Counted from the first letter of the stretch, positions 25,421 through 33,831 are shown. The stretch: DNA of 37,124 bases from RGIG6374 sp045600965 (GCA_045600965.1 JAZRYW010000017.1:1-37124); one strand, 5' to 3'. Notes: generated by a model from the sequence alone, not told the origin. Numbers and translations: made by a program.

Positions 25421-26887
25421 ATGAAAATTCGTGACATCATACTCGCATCGTTTCTGGCGATGGCCGTCGTCTCCTGTGAAAAGGAGGTGACGCCCATCGA
25501 TCCGGACGACCCCATATTCAACAGGAACATTCCTGAAAATCCGGGAACTGATCCGGGGACCGACCCCGGGACTGACCCCGGGACCGACCCGGGGACCGAC
25601 CCGGGAGGCGATCCCGTCACTCCGGTAGTCCCCGGAGAACCTCAGGGCGCCAAGCCCCGCTACGTCTGGATTGACGCCGCGGCGAACTTCCAGTTCTACG
25701 CCAATGACGCGGAAAGGATAGCTTCCGACCTGGCAAAGATTAAGGAAACGGGCTTCACCGACGTCATAGTGGACGTCCGTCCCACCGAGGGCACTGTGCT
25801 CTACAACTCTTCCGTCGCGCCCCACACTACACGCCTTGCGGCCTGGGTCAACGGCTCGTACAAGTACGTCAACCGCAGCGCCGATTTCGACTATCTGCAG
25901 GCGTTCATCGACGCCGGTCACAAGGTGGGCCTCAGGGTAAATGCTGCCATCAACACCTTCGTTGGCGGCTATCACGGCTATTACGGCCTTTCCAACGAGG
26001 GCCCCATCTACAGCGGTGACATCCCGGTTAGCTGGTCGAGCGTGGTGAATGACGATTCGGGACTTGTGAGCAACTATGACCTCTGCACGGGCGGAACAGT
26101 GTTCCTCAGTCCGACGAACGATGAGGTGTGCAGCTATATGCTGGGCATATTGAAGGAGATTGCCGCCTACGACGTGGACGGCATCATCCTTGACCGCTGC
26201 CGCTTTGACGATTACGGGTTGAAGAGTGATTTTTCGGACAGCGCAAGGAGCAAGTTCGAGGCTTACACGGGCAGTCCTGTGGCCAACTGGCCGGGCGATG
26301 TGTTCAAGCCCGGCGTGACGAGGCTGCCTTCGGTTTTGAGCGCGCTTCAGAAGAAGTGGATGACTTTCCGTGTGAAGGTGATCCACGACTTTGTGGAGGC
26401 CGCATCCGATGCGGTGCACAGCGTCAATCCGAAAGTGCGTTTCGGCTGTTATGTCGGGGCCTGGTATTCATCGTACTACGAATCCGGCGTCAACTGGGCG
26501 AGCCCCAAGTTCGAGGTGCGCAGTTTCTACAACTGGGCCGATGCCGATTACAGGAAATACGGATATGCGGACCACTGCGACTTTATGATGCTGGGCTGCT
26601 ATGCCGGCACGACAAGCGTTTACGGCCATACTGAGTGGACAATGCAGGGATTCGCCGAGCAGGGCGCCAAACTGATAGCGGGCGAATGCCCCTTTGCCGG
26701 AGGGCCTGACGTGGGCAATTCCACCGGATTCGAGAAGGGTGGGGCGGAAAGTGTCATCCCCGACACCATCGATGCCTGCATCAATGCGGCGGACGGATAT
26801 TTCGTATTCGACCTCTGCCATATCCGTATGTATGACTATTGGAATGCATTCCGCAAGGGCTTTGACAATTATCTCAACAAACTATAA
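25421..26887 (+). CDS. GHL10-type family 10 glycosylhydrolase-like lipoprotein (copy 2) with PGTD linker
   Basis: The 488-residue lipoprotein (MKIRDIILASFLAMAVVSC, Cys19, followed by acidic residues as in surface-export signals) has a repetitive Pro-Gly-Thr-Asp linker at 41-64 and then a GHL10 TIM barrel. Shared with copy 1 are YVWIDAAANF, VIVDVRPTEGTVLYNSS, VDGIILDRCRFDD (Asp258), IHDFVEAASDAVHSVNP, GAWYSSYYESGVNWAS and the ending YFVFDLCHIRMYDYW. It lacks the HPEW motif of copy 1 and has a different insertion there, so specificity probably differs. The long flexible linker suggests it is tethered on the cell surface. Confidence 0.85.
   Translation: MKIRDIILASFLAMAVVSCEKEVTPIDPDDPIFNRNIPENPGTDPGTDPGTDPGTDPGTDPGGDPVTPVVPGEPQGAKPRYVWIDAAANFQFYANDAERIASDLAKIKETGFTDVIVDVRPTEGTVLYNSSVAPHTTRLAAWVNGSYKYVNRSADFDYLQAFIDAGHKVGLRVNAAINTFVGGYHGYYGLSNEGPIYSGDIPVSWSSVVNDDSGLVSNYDLCTGGTVFLSPTNDEVCSYMLGILKEIAAYDVDGIILDRCRFDDYGLKSDFSDSARSKFEAYTGSPVANWPGDVFKPGVTRLPSVLSALQKKWMTFRVKVIHDFVEAASDAVHSVNPKVRFGCYVGAWYSSYYESGVNWASPKFEVRSFYNWADADYRKYGYADHCDFMMLGCYAGTTSVYGHTEWTMQGFAEQGAKLIAGECPFAGGPDVGNSTGFEKGGAESVIPDTIDACINAADGYFVFDLCHIRMYDYWNAFRKGFDNYLNKL
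25541..25612 (+). repeat. In-gene 12-bp tandem repeat coding (PGTD)5-PGGD
   Basis: Six 12-nt units (type CCGGGGACCGAC) encode five PGTD repeats and a final PGGD. Third positions vary between units (ACT/ACC, GAT/GAC, CCG/CCC), so the array is not brand new, but the central units are near-identical and could change in number by slippage, altering linker length in frame. Confidence 0.9.
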
Positions 26888-26911
26888 CTATTCACCAATT
26901 CAATCTTTATT

Positions 26912-28870
26912 ATGAAAAAATCATTTTTGATGCTCCTCGGCCTCGCTGTGATGGCAATCGCTTGCGAGGACCCGATCAAGGAACCTGATTCCGTGACCGT
27001 GAACGGACCGGCTGAAGTTACAGTCGCTCAGGCCGGTGAGGCAGTTTCAGTGGCATTCAACGCCAATACTGCCTGGACCGCCTCCATCTCCAACAAGGAT
27101 TTCGCTTCAATCAACCCCACTTCAGGTGAAGCAGGCAGTTGCACCATAAAGGTGACTTTCCTCAAGAACGACAGCGATGACCCCCGCACCGCAGACCTCA
27201 CCATCAGCGCAGGTACTGCAAGCGCAAAGGTTGCTTTCACCCAGCTGGCAGCCGAAACACTCTCACTTCCCGAGACTGAAGCAGAGGTTGACGCATCGGA
27301 GCAGGAAATAGTCATCAAGGTTCTGGCCAATGTCGACTATCAGGCTACAAGCGATTGTGACTGGCTGACCGTAGGCGCAACCAAGGGCGCTGTCGAAAGC
27401 CAGATCCACGTCGGCGTTGCAGCCAACACCGGTGAAGCCCGCGAAGGCGTCATCACTGTCGCCGGCGCAGGCAAAACCGCTGAGTTCACAGTAAAGCAGG
27501 CCGCTTTCGAACCCGTATTCGAAATTGAGGGCGTTGATGAAAGCGGCTGTCTCTATGTCGGCAGGGAAGGTGGTCAGGCATCCTTCACCATCACCACCAA
27601 CTGCACCTACACCATCAAGAAATATGACGGTGAAGACGAGGCATTCCCCTGGGCTCCCGTTACCATCGATGAGGAGAACGGTACGGTAACATTCAATGCG
27701 GAAGCCAACGGCACCTATTACACCCGCAGCGCTTATGTAAAGATCACCGTCAACGAATACATAGTTCCCGTACTTGACGAGAACGGCGATCCTACAGGCG
27801 AAACGGAACCTCTGACAGTGAGGATATACCTCTATCAGGCCGGTGTCGACTACACCAACTACTCAATCAGTATGTATGATATGGAATTTGACACCTGGGG
27901 CACTACCGTAATGTCAACCGCTGTCTACAACGGCAAGCATTACGTGTCCAACGGTCAGGATCTCTATGAAATCGATCCCGCAACCGGCAGCTTCAAGACC
28001 ATCGAATGGTTCTGCGGAAACGGTATGACACAGAAGGTTATCTCCAACGATGACGCAGGCAACCTCATCGTATGCAACCATACCGCTTACGACGGTTCGG
28101 AATACCTTGACGGATATTTCATCCTCAATGCCGTCAATCCCGCAGGTGAAGAGAAGAACATCATCACCAAGGCCGCCTGGGAATGCGGTGGGCCTTTCGG
28201 CGCCAAGATAGCCGTCAGGGGTGACATATTCGGTGACGCTCTCATTGCAGGCACTGTGGAAGGCATAGCTGACATCACTATGTGCAACTTCATCGGAACC
28301 TGGGAAGTCAGCGCAGGCGTTGCAGGCGACTACGCACAGACCTATATCGAAGGTATGGCAGCAACCTGGGGCACAGGCAGCTGGAACACATATCCCAACA
28401 ACTGCCCTTCAGTCGTTCCCGTATCCACCACCCGTGATGCCGGTTACATTGTCAGCGGATCTTACGAAGGCAACACCACCTATCTCGTTTCTGCTGACGG
28501 AACTGCAGCCGCCATCCTCACTCCCGATCCCGACCAGTCAGACAACTATGCATACCAGGCTGTTCACGCAATGGAAATCGGTGGCAAGCGCTACCTCGCT
28601 TCAGTAGCCAGCACATTCTTCCCCGCATGGGGCCTCACCCCTGTTGTCAGCCTCGTAGACCTTGACAGCTTCACACCCGGTGAATCCGTACACACCACTT
28701 CGTTCTTCAACGCCAACGGCGCATCTTATTTTGCACCCGACTGGGACTACGGCATTTCACCCGCTTGCGACGTCAAGCTGTATGACGCAGGCCAGGGCAA
28801 GGTAGGTGTAGTATATGCCGACCTCAACGGCCGCTGCGTGGAATCCTACGCAATCGATCCCGCTCTCTAG
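26912..28870 (+). CDS. BACON-repeat surface lipoprotein with propeller-like C-terminal domain
   Basis: This 652-residue lipoprotein has signal MKKSFLMLLGLAVMAIAC (Cys18) followed by EDPIKEPD, acidic as in Bacteroidetes surface lipoproteins. Residues about 28-113 and 117-198 are BACON-like Ig domains (NTAWTASISNKDFASINPTSGEAG; ATSDCDWLTVGATKGAVES), with a third, diverged one at about 200-315. Residues 316-652 match the C-terminal half of the DUF5018 protein, for example GDIFGDALIAGTVEGIADITMC and FFPAWGLTPVVSLVDLD. It probably binds glycan at the cell surface, with BACON domains as spacers. It is the last gene of the first PUL unit, 24 nt after the GHL10 gene and followed by a terminator. Confidence 0.82.
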   Translation: MKKSFLMLLGLAVMAIACEDPIKEPDSVTVNGPAEVTVAQAGEAVSVAFNANTAWTASISNKDFASINPTSGEAGSCTIKVTFLKNDSDDPRTADLTISAGTASAKVAFTQLAAETLSLPETEAEVDASEQEIVIKVLANVDYQATSDCDWLTVGATKGAVESQIHVGVAANTGEAREGVITVAGAGKTAEFTVKQAAFEPVFEIEGVDESGCLYVGREGGQASFTITTNCTYTIKKYDGEDEAFPWAPVTIDEENGTVTFNAEANGTYYTRSAYVKITVNEYIVPVLDENGDPTGETEPLTVRIYLYQAGVDYTNYSISMYDMEFDTWGTTVMSTAVYNGKHYVSNGQDLYEIDPATGSFKTIEWFCGNGMTQKVISNDDAGNLIVCNHTAYDGSEYLDGYFILNAVNPAGEEKNIITKAAWECGGPFGAKIAVRGDIFGDALIAGTVEGIADITMCNFIGTWEVSAGVAGDYAQTYIEGMAATWGTGSWNTYPNNCPSVVPVSTTRDAGYIVSGSYEGNTTYLVSADGTAAAILTPDPDQSDNYAYQAVHAMEIGGKRYLASVASTFFPAWGLTPVVSLVDLDSFTPGESVHTTSFFNANGASYFAPDWDYGISPACDVKLYDAGQGKVGVVYADLNGRCVESYAIDPAL

Positions 28871-28892
28871 CGGCAGGATGCTTTACAAATCC

Positions 28893-28922
28893 GGGGTCGG
28901 CCACTTTCGGCCGGCCCCTTTT
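28893..28922 (+). terminator. Terminator of the first PUL unit
   Basis: A 10-bp stem (28893-28902 with 28909-28918, one U-G pair), loop ACTTTC and TTTT. Its T-run doubles as the -33 TTTG of the next promoter. Confidence 0.9.
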
Positions 28923-28951
28923 GCATTATTGAGCTTGTTTTCGTAATTTTG
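28920..28951 (+). promoter_or_regulatory. Promoter of the second PUL unit
   Basis: TTTG at 28920-28923, 20 nt, TAATTTTG at 28944-28951. It would drive the DUF4434-MFS-DUF5009-phosphatase genes with a leader of about 80 nt. The -33 element lies inside the upstream terminator's T-run. Confidence 0.7.
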
Positions 28952-29036
28952 AGAATTATGTGGATGAATACCTGAATCCCCTCTTCTTCCGGATGGATGT
29001 CGATTGGAAAGGAAATAAATTATTATACATACAGTT

Positions 29037-30143
29037 ATGACAGACAGAAGACAATTTCTCAAGACAACTGCGGCAGTGGCAGCTGCAGCTGCCGCATCAC
29101 CTCTGCTGCACGCGTGCAATCCATCACCGTCCGGAGAAGACGGGCAGGCCGCAGCAACGAATTTGGCTGCATTCCCGTCGGAGAGTGACTCCCCTCTGAT
29201 TGTGCCCAAGGCTCAGGGCCTGCGCATCACCGGCACCTTCCTCGATGAGATTTCCCACGACATTCCCCACCAGAACTGGGGCGTTGAGGAATGGGACGCC
29301 GATTTCCGGAATATGAAGGCCATTGGCATTGACACGGTGATAATGATACGCAGCGGATACCGCAAGTTCATCACCTGGCCCAGCAAGTACCTTCTTGGGA
29401 AAGGCTGCTATATGCCTTCGATGGACCTTGTGGAACTGTTCCTCTCCCTTGCCGACAAGTATGGTATGAAGTTCTATTTCGGCCTCTATGACAGTGGCAA
29501 GTACTGGGATACCGGCGATATGGCCTACGAACTCGAATCCAATAAATATGTGATTGATGAGGTTTGGGCCGCCTACGGCCACCACGAAAGCTTCCGGGGC
29601 TGGTACATTTCCACCGAAATCAGCCGCAAGACGAAGAACTGCATCCCCACATTCCACGAGATGGGCAGGATGTGCAAGGCTGTCTCGGGCGGTCTGCCAA
29701 CCTTCATATCCCCCTGGATCGACGGCAAGAAGGCCGTTATGGGTATGAACGTGAAGCTCAAGAACGGTGTGTCTGTGCGCAGGCACGAGGAGGAATGGGA
29801 CGAGATTTTCGACGGCATCCACGACGTGGTGGACGCCTGCGCCTTTCAGGACGGCCATATAGATTACGACGAACTGGATGCGTTCTTCAGCGTGAACAAG
29901 CGTCTGGCGGACAAATACGGAATGCAGTGCTGGACCAATGCGGAATCGTTCGACCGCGATATGCCCATCAACTTTCTGCCCATAAAGTTCGACAAGCTCC
30001 GTATGAAGCTCGAGGCTGCCGCACGCTGCGGATATGACAAGGCCATAACCTTCGAGTTCTCGCACTTTATGAGCCCTCAGTCGGCATACCTCCAGGCAGG
30101 ACATCTCTATGACCGTTACAAGGAATACTTCAACATACAGTAG
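29037..30143 (+). CDS. Tat-exported DUF4434-type glycosidase-like lipoprotein
   Basis: The 368-residue protein starts MTDRRQFLKTTAAVAAAAAA, a twin-arginine signal (Arg4-Arg5), with a lipobox LHAC giving Cys27. Export already folded, perhaps with a bound cofactor or metal, is implied. The mature part resembles DUF4434, a TIM-barrel family related to glycoside hydrolases: GLRITGTFLDEISHDIPHQNWGVEEWDADF, IDTVIMIRSGYRKF, KFYFGLYDSGKYW and FRGWYISTEIS, with the Glu in this last block a candidate catalytic acid. No biochemical role is established. It is the first gene of the second PUL unit. Confidence 0.8.
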   Translation: MTDRRQFLKTTAAVAAAAAASPLLHACNPSPSGEDGQAAATNLAAFPSESDSPLIVPKAQGLRITGTFLDEISHDIPHQNWGVEEWDADFRNMKAIGIDTVIMIRSGYRKFITWPSKYLLGKGCYMPSMDLVELFLSLADKYGMKFYFGLYDSGKYWDTGDMAYELESNKYVIDEVWAAYGHHESFRGWYISTEISRKTKNCIPTFHEMGRMCKAVSGGLPTFISPWIDGKKAVMGMNVKLKNGVSVRRHEEEWDEIFDGIHDVVDACAFQDGHIDYDELDAFFSVNKRLADKYGMQCWTNAESFDRDMPINFLPIKFDKLRMKLEAAARCGYDKAITFEFSHFMSPQSAYLQAGHLYDRYKEYFNIQ

Positions 30144-30148
30144 AAATT

Positions 30149-31537
30149 ATGCAGGAAAGGACTTCAAATATGGGGTATGTCGTCTTCCTGGCCGTGGTCG
30201 CGGCTCTGGGAGGCATACTCTTCGGTTATGACACTGCTGTGATAAGCGGCACAACGGCTGACGTGACAGCGCAGTTCGCCCTGAGCGAGATGAGCAAGGG
30301 CTGGTATGTGGGCTGCGCGCTGATAGGTTCAATAATCGGTGTTGCATTCGCAGGTCTTCTGAGCGACTTCCTCGGAAGGAAGAAGACAATGCTCATAGCG
30401 GCGGTGCTTTTCAGCGTCTCCGCCATAGGATGCTGTTTCTGCCACGGTTTCTCGGACCTTGTGATATACCGCATCATCGGCGGCCTTGGCATAGGCATAG
30501 TGTCCATAGTGTCGCCTATATACATTTCAGAAATCTCTCCCGCGAAGATCCGCGGCACTATGGTGTCCCTCTACCAGCTGGCCGTGACGCTCGGCCTTCT
30601 TCTGGCCTACCTGATCAACTGGGTGATCCTCACCAAAGCGCCCACAGCCGGTTACACAGGATGGATGCAGTGGGCCTTCGCCGATGAGATGTGGCGCGGT
30701 ATGCTCGGCAGCGAGTCGGTTGTGACCCTGCTGTTCCTCTTCATACTGTTCTTCATCCCCGAAAGCCCCAAGTGGCTGATGGTTGCAGGCCGTGACGGCA
30801 GGGCTATGGAGATTTTCCGCCGCCTGCGTACCGATGACAACGGCGCGAGGGAGGAATATGCCGTCACCAAGGCCTCGATCGACGGCGAGGTGAAGTCGGA
30901 ATGGAAGGCGCTCCTTCAGCCCGGTATCCGCAAGGCTGTCCTGTTCGGTTCGGCGATAGCCATCCTCGGTCAGTTCATGGGTGTCAACGCCGTGCTCTAC
31001 TACGGCCCCGAGATATTCTCCGATGCCGGTCTGGCCGCTGAGGATTCGATGTTCTCCACCGTGCTGGTGGGTCTGGTAAATATGCTTACCACTGTTCTGG
31101 CAGTGTTCATCATCGACAGGGTGGGACGCAAGAAACTCATCTACTACGGTGTCAGCGGTATGATAGCCTGCCTTATAGCCATAGGAATAATATTCCTTTC
31201 CGGCGGTGGCGGACTGATCCTGCTCGCATTCTTCCTGCTGTACATCTTCAGTCAGGCCATTTCGATCAGCGCGGTTGTGTTCGTGCTTCTTTCGGAAATG
31301 TATCCCAATAAGGTGCGGGGGCTGGCGATGTCGGTCGCAGGCCTTGCCCTATGGGTCGGCACCTACCTCATCGGGCAGTTCACGCCCTGGTGTATGAGCG
31401 CCATAACCCCTGCAGGCACCTTCTTCCTGTTTGCGCTTATGTGCCTCCCTTATCTCTACATAATGTGGAAGAAGATACCCGAAACCACCGGCCGTACGCT
31501 GGAAGAAATAGAACAATACTGGAAAGACAATGCATAG
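30149..31537 (+). CDS. Sugar-porter MFS transporter
   Basis: This 462-residue inner-membrane protein has 12 predicted helices and the sugar porter signatures: GGILFGYDTAVISG (helix 1), SDFLGRKK (loop 2-3), YISEISPAKIRGTMVSLYQL, PESPKWLM (loop 6-7), DRVGRKKL (loop 8-9) and PETTGRTLEEIEQYW at the C-terminus. It takes a monosaccharide into the cytosol by proton symport. The context suggests GlcNAc, ManNAc or a related sugar, but QLS/QQ-type residues alone do not decide this. The 3' end overlaps the next gene by 8 nt. Confidence 0.93.
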   Translation: MQERTSNMGYVVFLAVVAALGGILFGYDTAVISGTTADVTAQFALSEMSKGWYVGCALIGSIIGVAFAGLLSDFLGRKKTMLIAAVLFSVSAIGCCFCHGFSDLVIYRIIGGLGIGIVSIVSPIYISEISPAKIRGTMVSLYQLAVTLGLLLAYLINWVILTKAPTAGYTGWMQWAFADEMWRGMLGSESVVTLLFLFILFFIPESPKWLMVAGRDGRAMEIFRRLRTDDNGAREEYAVTKASIDGEVKSEWKALLQPGIRKAVLFGSAIAILGQFMGVNAVLYYGPEIFSDAGLAAEDSMFSTVLVGLVNMLTTVLAVFIIDRVGRKKLIYYGVSGMIACLIAIGIIFLSGGGGLILLAFFLLYIFSQAISISAVVFVLLSEMYPNKVRGLAMSVAGLALWVGTYLIGQFTPWCMSAITPAGTFFLFALMCLPYLYIMWKKIPETTGRTLEEIEQYWKDNA

Positions 31538-32813
31538 ACGCATAGAAGCGATCGACTCCCTCCGCGGGCTGACGATCTTTATGATGATATTGTGTGCCTC
31601 GATAGGCTACGCTTCGGACCTCCCGGCGTGGATGTTCCATTGCCAGTGCCCTCCTCCGACCTACGCCTTCAATCCTGACGTGCGCGGCATAACCTGGGTC
31701 GACCTCGTCTTCCCGTTCTTCATATTCTCGATGGGCGCGGCATTCCCGCTCGCCCTGAGCCGGAAAATTGAGAAAGGGGAGGGGTGGCTGAAGATTTCAT
31801 TGTCAGTCGTCAAGCGCTGGGCGGTGCTGGTGGCATTCGCGCTCGTGCTTGGCAATGCCGACAGCGCAGGTGCCTCGCAGGCCTCGGAATATGTGGTCGG
31901 CCTGTGGAGGCTCGGAGTATGGCTGGCCCTATTCGCGGCGCTTGTACGCACTTCGCGCAAGTGGGTCAACATCGCGGGATGGGTGGCTGTCGCAGCGCTT
32001 ATGGCTGTGGAGCAGTTCTGCCTGTCGGTGCCTCTGAGCATACATCACAACGACATCATCATCCTGCTGCTTTCCACCGTCGCCCTTCTGGGCAGTTTCA
32101 TATGGCTGCTCACGCGCAAGCATATCTGCATCCGCATTGCCGTCTGGGTGCTCTGTATGGTATTGAAACTTTTCGGGCTGGATTTCGCGCAATATCTTGT
32201 CATCGCGCTTCCCGCCACCTTCGTAGGGGACCTTTTCCTTACTGAAGGCACGCCTTTCAGCAAGGGGCGCAGGACTGTGGCGGCCGCTGTGACGGCGCTT
32301 CTTGCAGCGGTATTTCCGCTTTGGGCGCTTTTCACACGTGAAGTCGGAGCCTGCCTTGCCGTCAGCCTCTGCCTCGGCGCCTCCTTCGTGGCGATGACCG
32401 CACGTGACAGGTCGCATTTCAGCCTCATAGGAAAAATGGGCTTCATTATGCTCGTCTGTGGCGTCCTTTTCGACTGGGTGGACGGAGGTATAGCGAAGGA
32501 CTACTGCAATATGTCCTACCTGCTTACGACCGGCGGGCAGTCCTGCCTTGTCCTGTGTTTCCTGATGATGCTTGAATCTTATGGGGCGGTGGCCCGGAAT
32601 CTGACGCTCCCCGGGCGCAATCCTATGATAGCCTACACGATAGGCTGGTATGTGGTATGTCCGTTGCTGACGCTCATTGGCTTCCAGGGCTGGTATGACG
32701 CGGTTTGCGTCGGCCATCCGCTGCTCGGTGTCATCCGCGGCCTTGCCGTCACCTGCCTCACCGTGGGCGCGGCAGCATTCTTCACCCGAAAAAACGTTTA
32801 CTGGAGAAGTTGA
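31530..32813 (+). CDS. DUF5009/NagX-like membrane acyltransferase (HGSNAT-related)
   Basis: The 427-residue protein has about 10-11 hydrophobic helices. It begins MHRRIEAIDSLRGLTIFMMI, the SLRGL motif of the NagX/HGSNAT family, followed by His37 in PAWMFHCQCPP and GITWVDLVFPFFIFSMGAAFPLALS. Human HGSNAT moves acetyl from acetyl-CoA to terminal glucosamine across a membrane, and bacterial nagX genes lie in GlcNAc-use clusters. I infer acetylation of glucosamine-containing products in the periplasm, not proven. Translation is coupled to the MFS gene upstream (8-nt overlap) and the phosphatase starts 1 nt after its stop. Confidence 0.8.
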   Translation: MHRRIEAIDSLRGLTIFMMILCASIGYASDLPAWMFHCQCPPPTYAFNPDVRGITWVDLVFPFFIFSMGAAFPLALSRKIEKGEGWLKISLSVVKRWAVLVAFALVLGNADSAGASQASEYVVGLWRLGVWLALFAALVRTSRKWVNIAGWVAVAALMAVEQFCLSVPLSIHHNDIIILLLSTVALLGSFIWLLTRKHICIRIAVWVLCMVLKLFGLDFAQYLVIALPATFVGDLFLTEGTPFSKGRRTVAAAVTALLAAVFPLWALFTREVGACLAVSLCLGASFVAMTARDRSHFSLIGKMGFIMLVCGVLFDWVDGGIAKDYCNMSYLLTTGGQSCLVLCFLMMLESYGAVARNLTLPGRNPMIAYTIGWYVVCPLLTLIGFQGWYDAVCVGHPLLGVIRGLAVTCLTVGAAAFFTRKNVYWRS

Positions 32814-32814
32814 T

Positions 32815-33831
32815 ATGAAGAGGATTCTTGTAATGTCGGCCTTCCTGCTGGCCTCTGCTGCGGGATGGTGTACAGACGCGTTGAAATTCAACTCCGAAGG
32901 AGAATTCAAGGTCGTGCAGTTCACCGACCTTCATTTCGTGGCCGGAAAGCCTCAGTCGCGCATTGCGCTGAAGCGTATGGAGGAGGTCATAATATCCGAG
33001 AAGCCTGACCTCATAGTGATAACTGGCGACATAATATATTCAAGTCCCGCATCGAAGGCGCTGGATAAGGTGCTTGACCTGCTGTCTTCCTGCGGAATAC
33101 CGTTCTGCACCGTATTCGGCAATCACGATGCCGACTGCGGGCTGTCACGGGGGGAACTGTATGACCTGATCCGTTCCCGCCCGGGCTGCATTATGCCTGA
33201 CCGCGGAGGCGCCGATTCTCCGGATTACACGGTGGAGATCCTCTCCGGTGACGGGAAAAAGGTCTCAACCGTTCTCTATCTGATGGATTCGAACGCTCAT
33301 CTTTACGTTGACGGGGCTTTCCGTGGCTATGACCGCATCCACGACAGCCAGCTGATGTGGTACCGCTCCGTGAGTGACTCATATCGGAATGACAATGGCG
33401 GTGTCCCGGTTCCGTCAGTGGCATTCTTCCATATTCCCCTGCCTGAGTTCTCGACCGCCGTCACTGAAGGGGCCCCTTTCATAGGGACCAGGCTCGAGGC
33501 GGTCTGCTCGCCTGTCGACGGGAGCGGGATGTTCTCATACATCAAAGCTCAGGGTGATATCTTCGCTGTCTTCGTGGGGCACGACCACGACAACGACTAT
33601 GCTGTGTCATACAATGACGTGCTGCTTGCATACGGGCGTTATACCGGCGGCAACACGGAATACAACAACCTTCCCAACGGCGCACGCGTGATAGTGCTCA
33701 AGGAGGGACGGCGCGCCCTGGATTCGTATGTTGTGATAAAGGGCGGAGTGAGGGTCAATCCCTTCACTTTCCCGGACTCCTTCCAGCAGACATCCTGGTG
33801 GGACAGGCCCCTTGATGGGGAGTGCCGTTGA
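32815..33831 (+). CDS. Exported calcineurin-like metallophosphoesterase
   Basis: This 338-residue protein has signal peptide MKRILVMSAFLLASAAGWCT. A much longer upstream in-frame start inside the DUF5009 gene is rejected because the signal peptide starts at 32815. The metal-site motifs are complete: FTDLHF (Asp38, His40), ITGDIIY (Asp72), FGNHDAD (Asn103, His104), FHIPL and GHDHDND. Its likely role is periplasmic dephosphorylation of a phosphoester or phosphosugar. It ends the second PUL unit. A phosphate group on the target glycan, as in some bacterial cell-wall polymers, is possible but speculative. Confidence 0.9.
   Translation: MKRILVMSAFLLASAAGWCTDALKFNSEGEFKVVQFTDLHFVAGKPQSRIALKRMEEVIISEKPDLIVITGDIIYSSPASKALDKVLDLLSSCGIPFCTVFGNHDADCGLSRGELYDLIRSRPGCIMPDRGGADSPDYTVEILSGDGKKVSTVLYLMDSNAHLYVDGAFRGYDRIHDSQLMWYRSVSDSYRNDNGGVPVPSVAFFHIPLPEFSTAVTEGAPFIGTRLEAVCSPVDGSGMFSYIKAQGDIFAVFVGHDHDNDYAVSYNDVLLAYGRYTGGNTEYNNLPNGARVIVLKEGRRALDSYVVIKGGVRVNPFTFPDSFQQTSWWDRPLDGECR

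Noticed and set aside
25271..26419. A 382-codon minus-strand frame opposite GHL10 copy 2, including a repetitive Val-Gly/Pro-Arg stretch
   Set aside because: The repetition is the reverse reading of the PGTD linker repeat; the plus strand encodes the real protein.
31929..32924. A 331-codon minus-strand frame opposite the DUF5009 gene
   Set aside because: Low-complexity antisense reading of a hydrophobic membrane protein gene.
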